From a virus, in IMG/VR virus record IMGVR_UViG_3300024348_000014, positions 46,196 through 110,195 of that record: a stretch of 64,000 nt of DNA. One strand, written 5' to 3'. Made by a program: the position numbers and the translations under genes. Positions 27,747-35,616 of this stretch are shown here, piece by piece; the stretch's first letter is position 1, and every line of letters starts with the position of its first letter. The notes under the pieces are model-generated. The model searched no databases. It was given only the letters and a program-made list of their open reading frames with translations, and was not told the origin of the DNA.

Positions 27747-29464
27747 TGATTGTTTTTAAAAGTGTAAGTTGGAAGAATTTTTTATCTACTGGCAACTCAT
27801 CGAACAAAGTTCTCCTAAACAAATCCCAAACTACTTTAATCATTGGTAAAAATGGTGAGGGTAAAAGCACAATCTTAGATGCATTGTGCTTTTCATTATT
27901 TGGAAAACCCTTTCGTAGTATTAACAAGGGGCAACTAGTAAACTCTATTAATGGTAAGGGTTGTTTAGTTGAGATAGAACTTTCTATCGGTACCAAAGAC
28001 TACAAAATAGTACGTGGAATAAAGCCAAACATCTTTGAAATCTGGTGTGATGGTATCATGTTAAATCAAGATGCTGCTTCTCGTGATTACCAGAAGGTAC
28101 TAGAACAGCAAATTCTTCGACTGAATTATAAGACATTCACTCAGGTAGTTATTCTCGGTTCTGCATCATTCGTTCCATTCATGCAGCTGACACCACTACA
28201 AAGAAGAGAAGTTATTGAGGATATTCTTGACATTAGAATTTTCTCTACAATGAATTCATTATTGAAAGAAAAGGCGCAGGAGACTAAAGATGCTATACTA
28301 CGCATTGAGAGCGAAATTAAAAGCGCAAAGGACAAGGTTGAAAGCCAGCAAGCAATCATCAGAACTATCGCAGAAGCGAAGTCCAGTGCTATCGAAAGTA
28401 TCGTATCAAAAATATCTGCTAACAATGATGAGATTCTATCTGTCGAGGGGGAGATCGAATCTATCGTTTCGGAGATCACTGCTCTTCAAACAAGCATCGA
28501 TGATAAAGAAACTGTATCTGAAGACATTGACAAAGCCAAATCAATCCGTAGTAAGTTGCTCCAGAAAATCGAAACTTGCGAGCACAACACAGAGTTTTTT
28601 AGCGAACACGATGTTTGTCCATCGTGTAGCCAAGATATCCCAGAGGAATACAAAGAAGGTATTATCAAGGATCTTAATTCGAAACTGTTGGACAATAACA
28701 CAAAGATTGGTGAACTCGAAACCATTCTCACAAATCTCCAATCGAAACTATCGCAAATTAACGAAGTGGTTGGGCAAATTACAACCAAGAACATTGAGTT
28801 ATCTACAAGGAACTCTACTGTCACCTTACTTAACAAACAAATCAAAGAACTTGAAGCTGAGACCCAAAGGGTTAAATCTGACACAACTAATATCGATGAA
28901 GAGAAGGGTAAGTTAAAAGATCTCGCAACTAATGCTCTAGAAAAGATTAACAATAAAAATAGTTTAATGGATCAACGTAACTTAGAAGAAGTTGCTTCTG
29001 TTCTTCTTAAAGATACTGGTATCAAGACAGCAATCATACGTGAGTATCTTCCTGCAATGAACAAATTGATTAATAAATACCTACAAGCAATGGATGCATA
29101 TATTCATTTCGAACTTGACGAATCGTTCAATGAATCTGTGAAGTCTCGCTATCGTGATGACTTTACATATGCAAGTTTCTCTGAAGGTGAAAAGATGCGT
29201 ATCGATCTCGCTATCCTTTTCACATGGCGTCAGATTGCAAAGATGAAGAACAGTGTCAACACTAATCTTCTATTGCTTGATGAGATTTTTGATTCATCTC
29301 TTGACACTGCAGGAACTGATTACTTCCTCAACCTAATGAATCAGTTTGGTGACAATACAAACATCTTTGTAATCAGCCATAAAGGTGATCAACTCTTTGA
29401 TAAGTTTAGGTCTGTAGTGAAGTTTGAGAAGCGCAATGACTTCTCAGTGATAGTCCCGAACTAA
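27746..29464 (+). CDS. gp46: Recombination nuclease subunit gp46 (Rad50/SbcC-like)
   Basis: 572 residues from ATG 27746 (560 in T4). Walker A GKNGEGKST at 34-42, a long coiled coil interrupted by the zinc-hook CPSC (Cys291, Cys294), the signature FSEGEKMRIDLAI and Walker B LLLLDEIFDS, then the D-loop/His switch SHKGD. It is the ATPase subunit of the gp46/47 end-resection complex. A hairpin follows the stop. Confidence 0.95.
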   Translation: MIVFKSVSWKNFLSTGNSSNKVLLNKSQTTLIIGKNGEGKSTILDALCFSLFGKPFRSINKGQLVNSINGKGCLVEIELSIGTKDYKIVRGIKPNIFEIWCDGIMLNQDAASRDYQKVLEQQILRLNYKTFTQVVILGSASFVPFMQLTPLQRREVIEDILDIRIFSTMNSLLKEKAQETKDAILRIESEIKSAKDKVESQQAIIRTIAEAKSSAIESIVSKISANNDEILSVEGEIESIVSEITALQTSIDDKETVSEDIDKAKSIRSKLLQKIETCEHNTEFFSEHDVCPSCSQDIPEEYKEGIIKDLNSKLLDNNTKIGELETILTNLQSKLSQINEVVGQITTKNIELSTRNSTVTLLNKQIKELEAETQRVKSDTTNIDEEKGKLKDLATNALEKINNKNSLMDQRNLEEVASVLLKDTGIKTAIIREYLPAMNKLINKYLQAMDAYIHFELDESFNESVKSRYRDDFTYASFSEGEKMRIDLAILFTWRQIAKMKNSVNTNLLLLDEIFDSSLDTAGTDYFLNLMNQFGDNTNIFVISHKGDQLFDKFRSVVKFEKRNDFSVIVPN

Positions 29465-29487
29465 TCCCCTACGAGGAGTAGGGGAAT
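29465..29487 (+). terminator. Hairpin after gene 46
   Basis: TCCCCTAC / GTAGGGGA make a perfect 8-bp stem with loop GAGGA right behind the gene 46 stop. There is no T run, so termination is uncertain; its 3' arm contains the GTAGGGGAAT element also found at 31948 and 41230. Confidence 0.5.
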
Positions 29488-29508
29488 GTAAGTTGTTGAT
29501 TTTACAGG
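29488..29508 (+). repeat. Intergenic repeat copy A
   Basis: GTAAGTTGTTGATTTTACAG followed by G; identical 21-nt copy at 31905-31925, and a 15-nt inverted match at 41171-41185. All lie just upstream of TTGTCT-type promoters. Confidence 0.85.
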
Positions 29509-29522
29509 GTTTTTTCAGGGGC

Positions 29523-29551
29523 TTGTCTTTTATCTAAAACTGGTGCATAAT
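29523..29551 (+). promoter_or_regulatory. Sigma70-like promoter
   Basis: TTGTCT, 17 nt, CATAAT, 26 nt before the small gene at 29577. Confidence 0.7.
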
Positions 29552-29576
29552 TCACTCTATTGAATCGGAGAAAATT

Positions 29577-29735
29577 ATGTGGAATGAATTTAGTGACTTT
29601 GAACTAGCCGAGTTGGCTGCAATGTATGGTCTTGAGGAAGAACTTGTGTTCTGCAATGACCTTTCCCTAGCGAATCGTACTCACATCGAGTCACGATTGA
29701 CCGAAGTAGAATACGATATGGCTTACGGAGAATAA
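29577..29735 (+). CDS. Small acidic unknown protein
   Basis: 52 residues, begins WNEFSDFELAELAAMYGLEE, acidic and probably helical. Good GGAG ribosome-binding site and its own promoter; the stop is followed after one base by the VWA gene, so the two are probably cotranscribed. No function recognised. Confidence 0.65.
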   Translation: MWNEFSDFELAELAAMYGLEEELVFCNDLSLANRTHIESRLTEVEYDMAYGE

Positions 29736-29736
29736 T

Positions 29737-31908
29737 ATGAACATCAAAGCATCTGACCTTTCCGCACGTCTTCTTGCCAATGAGAATCTTTCAGTGATTC
29801 GTGCAAGAACACGCACTGCATCTTTTGACATCAAAGCACGTGTGTTGACTTTACCAGTCTGGAAAGATATGACTCCAGAGATTGAAGATATGCTAACTGG
29901 TCACGAAGTTGGCCATGCCTTGTATACTGGTGACGAATACTTGGTTCCAATTCAAGAAGATCGTAAAATTATGACTTACCTCAACGTACTCGAAGATGTA
30001 CGTATTGAGAAAATGATCAAACGTAAGTATCCAGGACTGCGTAAACGCATGAACGAAGGATATAAACAACTCAATGATCGTGACTTCTTTGGTGTAAAAC
30101 AAGTCCAGAATTTTGATGACTTGTTACTCATCGACAAAATCAATCTATATTTCAAAGCAGGATTCCAGTGTGGAGTTACATTCACACCTGAAGAAAGGTT
30201 GTTTGTCAATCGTGCTGAACGCACAGAGACCATTGATGAAGTGGTTGAATTGGCTAAAGAAATTTATGGTTTCTCGAAAGAAGAATTACAGGAAAAAAAG
30301 AAACGTGTCCTTATTGAAGATCCAGAAGAACTTGAAGAATCTAACGAAGAGCCAGAAGGCGAATTTGATGACATCGATGACTATGAAGACAATTGGGATC
30401 AAGAAGATTCTGATGAAGATCAAGATGAAAAGAGTAGTCGTAAAACCCATGGTGGAAAATCCACTGAGTCTGACGATGAGCCATCTATCTCTGAAGAAGA
30501 ACTTGAGTCTAAGACTGATCGAAATTTTGCTGATAAATTGCAAGATTTGGCTGATGACAGCACGCAATATAACTATGTTAAATTCGATGACAAATACTTC
30601 AAAGATCCTATTGTTGGTTACAAAACCATCCTCAATGAAACCATTGACAACTGGTATACAGAAGACAAGAATGGTAATACCAAAGAAATGACTGCTGATG
30701 AACGCAATCAATTTGCATTGGATCGTGCTAAGTATGATAAATTCAAAACAGATTCTACACGTGCAGTGAATTATCTGGTCAAAGAATTCGAGATGCGTAA
30801 GTCTGCAGCCCTGTACAAACGTGCTCAGGTCTCCAAGACTGGTTCATTGGATATGAAACGTGTCTGGTCTTACACACTTAATGATGACTTGTTCAAACGT
30901 GTCAGTGTCGTACCACAGGGTAAAAACCATGGTATGCTTTTCTTGCTGGACTGGTCTGGTTCAATGGATGGCGTTATGGAAGATACCTTGAAACAGGTTA
31001 TCAATTTGGCAATGTTCTGTGCACGTATTCAAATTCCATATCGTGTGCTTGCTTTCACTTCTCAATACGGTGATCGTAATCCTGATAATTATGACAAACA
31101 ACGTGAGTGGCATCGTATTCACAATGAGTATTTGAATGCAAACAATATACTGGTGACGAATAATAATTTCTCGTTATTAGAATTGTTTTCGAACAAGATG
31201 ACTACCAGCGAATTCCATACGATGGCTCGTCGTGTAACTAACTACAAATTCTTTTGGAATGATGGTTACAGTATGGGTGGAACACCATTGAACGAAGCAT
31301 TGGTATGGGTTTACAATAATCTTGGAACTTATACTAAACAAAATGCTATCGAGAAGATGACACTCATTACCTTAACTGATGGTGAAGGTAGTGCATTGTA
31401 TACTGTCAATAGTAGTATGCAAGAGCATGAGAATGTGTATTCCACTAGTGGTTACAAAAGGATCAAACACAAATACTTTATTCGTGATGATAAAACACAG
31501 AAAACTTATCAGCTGAATAAAAATTCTAATGAACAAACATCTACGATTATTCAGATGATCAAAGATCGTCACAACTGCGTGGTTGTTGGATTTTATATCT
31601 GCCGTAATGCTCGTCGTGATTTATGTTCTGCGATTCGTTCAAACTTACCAGTCTTTTCAGGTAATGAATACAATATCATTGATACTTGGAGAAAAGAGTT
31701 TCGTGATCAAGGATTCGCTTCAATCAAAGGCACTGGTCGTGATGACTTGTTCTTAGTCCCACAGTCTTCTACGAAGATTGTTGAGGGTGAGTTGGAAGTG
31801 AAAGAAGATGCAAACGCTAAGGCAATTGCAAAGAACTTCAGCAAATTCCTCAATGTAAAACAGACTAGCCGAGTCCTCCTGAATCGGTTCGTGGGATACG
31901 TTGCGTAA
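29737..31908 (+). CDS. CobT-like von Willebrand A-domain protein with HEVGH motif
   Basis: 723 residues. The N-terminal part has HEVGH (His56-His60) followed by LNVLEDVRIE, which looks like a zincin-type active site with a downstream Glu ligand. Residues 200-270 are a very acidic, low-complexity linker. The C-terminal half is a von Willebrand A domain with MIDAS motif DWSGSM (about residue 405) and a later LTDGEG. Architecture matches CobT-like and phage metallopeptidase-VWA proteins that work with a MoxR/CobS ATPase, and such an ATPase is the next gene. The stop codon lies inside repeat copy B. Confidence 0.8.
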   Translation: MNIKASDLSARLLANENLSVIRARTRTASFDIKARVLTLPVWKDMTPEIEDMLTGHEVGHALYTGDEYLVPIQEDRKIMTYLNVLEDVRIEKMIKRKYPGLRKRMNEGYKQLNDRDFFGVKQVQNFDDLLLIDKINLYFKAGFQCGVTFTPEERLFVNRAERTETIDEVVELAKEIYGFSKEELQEKKKRVLIEDPEELEESNEEPEGEFDDIDDYEDNWDQEDSDEDQDEKSSRKTHGGKSTESDDEPSISEEELESKTDRNFADKLQDLADDSTQYNYVKFDDKYFKDPIVGYKTILNETIDNWYTEDKNGNTKEMTADERNQFALDRAKYDKFKTDSTRAVNYLVKEFEMRKSAALYKRAQVSKTGSLDMKRVWSYTLNDDLFKRVSVVPQGKNHGMLFLLDWSGSMDGVMEDTLKQVINLAMFCARIQIPYRVLAFTSQYGDRNPDNYDKQREWHRIHNEYLNANNILVTNNNFSLLELFSNKMTTSEFHTMARRVTNYKFFWNDGYSMGGTPLNEALVWVYNNLGTYTKQNAIEKMTLITLTDGEGSALYTVNSSMQEHENVYSTSGYKRIKHKYFIRDDKTQKTYQLNKNSNEQTSTIIQMIKDRHNCVVVGFYICRNARRDLCSAIRSNLPVFSGNEYNIIDTWRKEFRDQGFASIKGTGRDDLFLVPQSSTKIVEGELEVKEDANAKAIAKNFSKFLNVKQTSRVLLNRFVGYVA

Positions 31909-31925
31909 GTTGTTGATTTTACAGG
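31905..31925 (+). repeat. Intergenic repeat copy B
   Basis: Exact 21-nt copy of the element at 29488. It includes the stop codon of the VWA gene. GTAGGGGAAT follows at 31948-31957, 22 nt before the -35 box. Confidence 0.85.
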
Positions 31926-31969
31926 TGAAAATAATCCCATACAAAGTGTAGGGGAATTCCCAAAAAGGC

Positions 31970-31998
31970 TTGTCTTTGATTGCAGTTTAGGGAATAAT
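31970..31998 (+). promoter_or_regulatory. Sigma70-like promoter for the MoxR-like ATPase
   Basis: TTGTCT, 17 nt, AATAAT. The spacer and flanks align closely with those of the promoter at 41252 (shared ATTGCAGTTT / AATGCAGTTT). Confidence 0.7.
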
Positions 31999-32035
31999 AC
32001 AGTTATTGATTGGTTGTTATATTATGGAGAAAATG

Positions 32036-33196
32036 ATGGCAAAATGTGATGTGGCTTTTCGTGCGACTTTTGAGGAAAAACTCAATGAGATGTTTCCTGA
32101 CATCAAAACTAAAGGTACGGTATCCCGACCTCAGTTGATTGAGTGTATGGCTAAACTTAAGACTGACAAATATCCTTTGTGGCTCATGAAGAATAAACTT
32201 GGTCGTGGTTTGTATGCCATCGATGGTGGTGTTCCTGCAGTTGAAGGTAACACTGTTCGTAAACCTGTAGCTGTTGTAGAATCTTTCACTGTGGACTATA
32301 CGAATACTGATTCATTGATTCCTAAGAAGGATCCGAACTTTGTACCATTCGGTAACTACAATGATCTTGAAACTATTATCAAGACTAAGATTTTCTATCC
32401 TGTGTTTGTTTCTGGTCCAACTGGGAATGGCAAGTCCACGATGGTTGAACAAATTTGTGCCAAGCACAAACGTCCTCTGATTCGTGTTAACTTAAACATG
32501 ATGACTGATGAAGAACAACTCATTGGCTCCAAGACTTTGGAAAATGGTAATGTCGAGATCATCGAAGGTCCAGTCTTGATCGCCATGCGAACTGGAACTG
32601 CACTCTTGCTTGATGAGATTGATGCTGGCTCTGCAAATACTTTGCTTTGCTTGCAACCGATTCTTGAGGGTAAGCCATATTACTTCAAGTTGAAGAACGA
32701 GATGATTGTTCCAGCTGAAGGATTCAATATGTTTGCAACAGCAAACACTAAGGGTAAGGGTAGCGATGATGGTCGTTACATTGGTACTAACGTGCTCAAC
32801 GAAGCATTCTTGGAACGATTCGCTGTTACGTTTGAGCAGGATTACCCAAGTGCTAAGATTGAGCAAAAGATTGTTGAGAATCTGATGGACTTCTACGGAT
32901 GCAAAGATGTAGAATTCGCAGAGACATTGGTTAAATGGGCAGACGCAATTCGTCGCACCTTTGCCGATGGTGGCGTGGATGAAAATATTACGACTCGTCG
33001 TATGATCCACATTGTGCGTGCGTTTGCAATCTTCAAGAGTCGTACGAAAGCAGTAGAACTTTGCTGCAATCGTTTCGACTCCGCAACGAAGACTGCATTC
33101 ATGGACTTGTTTGAGAAGGTTGCAAACCCTGCTCCTGAGGTAGTACCTACACCAGAAGTTGCTGCAATCGATCCTACCGATGAGGTTCCATTTTAA
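32036..33196 (+). CDS. MoxR/CobS-like AAA+ ATPase
   Basis: 386 residues from ATG 32036, 6 nt behind GGAG; ATG 32033 is the alternative. Walker A GPTGNGKST (127-135), Walker B LLLDEIDAG, sensor FATANTKGKG and arginine finger region LNEAFLERF are typical of the CobS/MoxR branch. These ATPases usually remodel a target together with a VWA protein; the upstream VWA gene supplies that partner. The N-terminal 110 residues are a separate domain containing ATFEEKLNEMFPDIKTKGTV (in parts). Role in infection unknown. Confidence 0.85.
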   Translation: MAKCDVAFRATFEEKLNEMFPDIKTKGTVSRPQLIECMAKLKTDKYPLWLMKNKLGRGLYAIDGGVPAVEGNTVRKPVAVVESFTVDYTNTDSLIPKKDPNFVPFGNYNDLETIIKTKIFYPVFVSGPTGNGKSTMVEQICAKHKRPLIRVNLNMMTDEEQLIGSKTLENGNVEIIEGPVLIAMRTGTALLLDEIDAGSANTLLCLQPILEGKPYYFKLKNEMIVPAEGFNMFATANTKGKGSDDGRYIGTNVLNEAFLERFAVTFEQDYPSAKIEQKIVENLMDFYGCKDVEFAETLVKWADAIRRTFADGGVDENITTRRMIHIVRAFAIFKSRTKAVELCCNRFDSATKTAFMDLFEKVANPAPEVVPTPEVAAIDPTDEVPF

Positions 33197-33198
33197 AC

Positions 33199-33227
33199 TT
33201 GTCTTACATTGAAACTTGTTGTATAAT
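33199..33227 (+). promoter_or_regulatory. Sigma70-like promoter
   Basis: TTGTCT, 17 nt, TATAAT, 32 nt before the start at 33260; the best match of the family to its consensus. Confidence 0.8.
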
Positions 33228-33259
33228 TCTGTCTTGAACTTTGAAAAAGGAAATTTGTT

Positions 33260-33742
33260 ATGTTGAAATTCGCTAATTTGTCTATGTCCCAGAAGAAATT
33301 TGTTGTGTCTGTTATTGAGAGCAATCCTCAATACAAGAAAGACCCACAGATTACTTTGAAGGAATGTGCTTCCATCTATTACACCTTGCGTGATCAACGG
33401 ACTGGTGTTAAGGGTGAGAAGATTGGTTATCCTAACTGGTTGTTCAATAAGAACAAGGTTGAGCGTGGTGTATACCAACTTCCTGTTCCTACTGCTGTTG
33501 AGTTGTCGCAATTTGCGAAAGACTCTGCTGTGAAACCAGCTAAGGCTAAACCTGTTAAGGTTGCTAAGGTTAAAGTTGTGAAAGCACCTGCTAAGAAAGC
33601 AGTTGCAGTCAAGACACCTGTTGCTAAGGAAGACAACATGGAGATCTCTCGTCTGCAGAAGATCATTGATGACTCAGTTGAAGTTGATTCTGATACTGAA
33701 GACTTCAATGCGATCCTGCGTGAGAATGGTATCCAAGTTTAA
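33260..33742 (+). CDS. Protein with Lys/Ala/Pro/Val-rich histone H1-like segment
   Basis: 160 residues. Residues 1-80 look globular (MSQKKFVVSVIESNPQYK, then YPNWLFNKNKVERGVYQLP in parts). About residues 93-122 are a basic KPAKAKPVKVAKVKVVKAPA-type stretch like bacterial H1-like tails, followed by an acidic end. DNA or RNA binding is plausible. Own promoter and own terminator, so it is a monocistronic unit. No family recognised. Confidence 0.65.
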   Translation: MLKFANLSMSQKKFVVSVIESNPQYKKDPQITLKECASIYYTLRDQRTGVKGEKIGYPNWLFNKNKVERGVYQLPVPTAVELSQFAKDSAVKPAKAKPVKVAKVKVVKAPAKKAVAVKTPVAKEDNMEISRLQKIIDDSVEVDSDTEDFNAILRENGIQV

Positions 33743-33750
33743 TTTTCCGA

Positions 33751-33790
33751 GAAGGTTGGGGTAATTGCCATCGCCCCACCTTCTTTTTTT
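33751..33790 (+). terminator. Intrinsic terminator
   Basis: GAAGGTTGGGG pairs with CCCCACCTTC (one internal bulge/mismatch) around a 12-nt loop and is followed by seven T. Confidence 0.88.
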
Positions 33791-33826
33791 AATTTTAATG
33801 ATGGTTTAATTATGGAGATATTATCT

Positions 33827-34093
33827 ATGTCGAAGCAAGAAAAATTGTTGGAGAATCTAAAGGCTGGAAAAGAATTTACTGCTAAGCAGATCAAAGGTTC
33901 TTTCCAGATCGCACATCCAGCATCTGCAATTCGCAATTTACGTGAGCAAGGTTATGCTGTTTACAGCAACAGTGCAAAATTGCATGATGGTACATTGACT
34001 ACCAAGTATCGTCTTGGTCAGCCAAGCAAGCGTATGGTTCGCATTGCTAATGCTGTTATGGGTGCATCTGTGTTTAGCGCACGACGTGCTTAA
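33827..34093 (+). CDS. Small winged-helix-like protein
   Basis: 88 residues from ATG 33827 (GGAG 9 nt upstream); ATG 33812 is an in-frame alternative. KQEKLLENLKAGKEFTAKQI followed by HPASAIRNLREQGYAVYSN and TKYRLG (in parts) has the helix-turn-helix plus wing pattern of small phage DNA-binding proteins. Basic C-terminus. Flanked by terminators on both sides, so probably an independent short transcript. A regulatory role is inferred from the fold only. Confidence 0.6.
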   Translation: MSKQEKLLENLKAGKEFTAKQIKGSFQIAHPASAIRNLREQGYAVYSNSAKLHDGTLTTKYRLGQPSKRMVRIANAVMGASVFSARRA

Positions 34094-34101
34094 TTGACGT
34101 A

Positions 34102-34139
34102 TGAGTCAGGATATTCTTCGGAGTATCTTGACTCATTTT
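34102..34139 (+). terminator. UUCG-tetraloop terminator
   Basis: A 15-bp stem (two G-T pairs) from TGAGTCAGGATATTC and GAGTATCTTGACTCA, closed by TTCG and followed by TTTTA. Confidence 0.9.
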
Positions 34140-34157
34140 ATATTATGGAGACATGCG

Positions 34158-34526
34158 ATGCCAATTGGTGATGTTAAAGGTGATGGATTCATTTCCAAAG
34201 AAGACATTAAAAAGTCCCAGACTGCCACGACAGGTGGGCGAAAATTTGATGGTGGTAAACTTCAATATGGTTTACTACCACCACTCGCATTAAAAGCGAC
34301 TGTAGAAATCCTAACATTTGGTGCAGAGAAATATGAGCCAGATAATTGGAAAGTAGTTCCTGACTCAAAACGTAGATACTTTGACGCAATGCAAAGACAT
34401 CTTTGGGCATGGAAAGAGGGAGAACAAGATGATCCCGAAACTGGAAAGAATCACTTGGCACATGCAATGTGTTGTCTAATGTTTCTTTATGAACACGATG
34501 TGAAGTATTCTAAGGAAATTAAATGA
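34158..34526 (+). CDS. dATP/dGTP diphosphohydrolase-like protein (DUF5664 type)
   Basis: 122 residues from ATG 34158 (GGAG 7 nt upstream; an upstream in-frame ATG lies inside the terminator hairpin). RKFDGGKLQYGLLPPLAL, FGAEKYEPDNW, FDAMQRHLWAWKEGEQDD and KNHLAHAMCCLMFL (in parts) match the phage family called dATP/dGTP diphosphohydrolase N-terminal. It may trim dNTP pools. It overlaps the following membrane protein gene by 4 nt. Confidence 0.7.
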   Translation: MPIGDVKGDGFISKEDIKKSQTATTGGRKFDGGKLQYGLLPPLALKATVEILTFGAEKYEPDNWKVVPDSKRRYFDAMQRHLWAWKEGEQDDPETGKNHLAHAMCCLMFLYEHDVKYSKEIK

Positions 34527-34876
34527 CTCTTGAACAGATCTTAGTAGCAACTGCAGTTTGGATGGTTCTTGTAGCCATTGTGTTTACTCACTCTAACTGG
34601 GGTAAGATTCGTGCTTGTTTTGGTATGTGGCTTACTCGAGAGTACTGGACTAACTACAACACGGTAGAGTTTGCCAGTTGGGCAGCAAAGGCAGTTATCA
34701 TCATCCCTGGACTTATCTTTGGTATCCAGCTTTGGTGGTTGTACTTCTTCACTCTTGCAACCTCGCTGTCTCTCATCTGGGCAAGCAATAAGAAGTTGCT
34801 CCCAACTCTTATTGGATTCAACATCGTGTGGACTTGGATCAGTTGCATGGTTTTGGCTCAACATTTAATCAAATAA
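34523..34876 (+). CDS. Small membrane protein
   Basis: 117 residues with hydrophobic segments at about 4-22, 50-72, 72-90 and 94-113, suggesting three to four membrane helices. No family recognised. The start overlaps the previous stop (ATGA). Likely in the host inner membrane; function unknown. Confidence 0.6.
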   Translation: MTLEQILVATAVWMVLVAIVFTHSNWGKIRACFGMWLTREYWTNYNTVEFASWAAKAVIIIPGLIFGIQLWWLYFFTLATSLSLIWASNKKLLPTLIGFNIVWTWISCMVLAQHLIK

Positions 34877-34878
34877 AT

Positions 34879-34907
34879 TTGATTATTTTTGATTTTGAAT
34901 GTATAAT
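34879..34907 (+). promoter_or_regulatory. Sigma70-like promoter for gene 45
   Basis: TTGATT, 17 nt, TATAAT, 33 nt before the clamp start. Confidence 0.78.
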
Positions 34908-34940
34908 TTTTATACATAGTTATTATTAATTGGAGAAAAT

Positions 34941-35606
34941 ATGAAATTATCTAAAGACACAATCGAACTGATCAAGAACTTTGCTACAATCAACAGCAAT
35001 CTTCTATTGAAAGAGGGATCAAAACTCTCTACAATCTCAGCCCAGAAAAACGTGATGGCTGATGTTGATGTCACAGAAACATTCCCATCATTTGGCATCT
35101 ATGATCTAAATGAATTCTTAGCTGCAATGTCTTTGTTCGATGACCCAGAGTTGACATTCAGTCCAGACAATAAGTCTGTAGTTTTCTCACAGGGTGGTAT
35201 TGGTAGTTATAAATTCTTTGCAGCTGATGCAAGTGTTCTAACTGCACCAACAAAGGAAATTACTTTCCCTGCTCATGAGATTGAGTTTGATATGTCAGCT
35301 GCATTGCTGAATCTTATTCACAAGTCTGGCTCTGTTTCTCGTTCAGCAGACGTATCTGTTATTGGCGATGGATCAAAGATGACTGTTTATGTTGGTGACA
35401 AAAAGAATGCGACTGCAAATGCATTCAGTAATGTTGTTGGAACAACTGACAAAACCTTTAAGGTAAACTTAAAGGTTGAGAATCTGAAGATGCTTCCAGG
35501 AGATTACAAAGTTAGTATTTCCAGCAAAAAGATTTCTCGTTTCAAGAGCAATCGTAGTTTAGTTTATTATGTAGCAGTTGAGGCAGATTCTACCTTCGAA
35601 GTCTAA
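34941..35606 (+). CDS. gp45: Sliding clamp gp45
   Basis: 221 residues against 228 in T4. LSKDTIELIKNFATINSNLL, DVTETFPSFGIYDLNEFLAAMSLF (in parts) and the C-terminal LPGDYKVSISSKKISRF match gp45. The trimeric ring tethers the polymerase and, in T4, activates late transcription together with gp55. TTGGAG precedes the start. In T4 genes 44 and 62 follow at once; here two other genes intervene. Confidence 0.93.
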   Translation: MKLSKDTIELIKNFATINSNLLLKEGSKLSTISAQKNVMADVDVTETFPSFGIYDLNEFLAAMSLFDDPELTFSPDNKSVVFSQGGIGSYKFFAADASVLTAPTKEITFPAHEIEFDMSAALLNLIHKSGSVSRSADVSVIGDGSKMTVYVGDKKNATANAFSNVVGTTDKTFKVNLKVENLKMLPGDYKVSISSKKISRFKSNRSLVYYVAVEADSTFEV

Positions 35607-35616
35607 TAGATAGATT

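Noticed and set aside
32492-33511. 339-codon minus-strand frame opposite the MoxR-like gene
   Set aside because: It covers a gene with complete AAA+ motifs, crosses a promoter and has no recognisable domain; a shadow frame.
34101-34157. Upstream extension of the dATP/dGTP diphosphohydrolase-like gene
   Set aside because: This start lies inside a 15-bp terminator hairpin; ATG 34158 has a proper GGAG.
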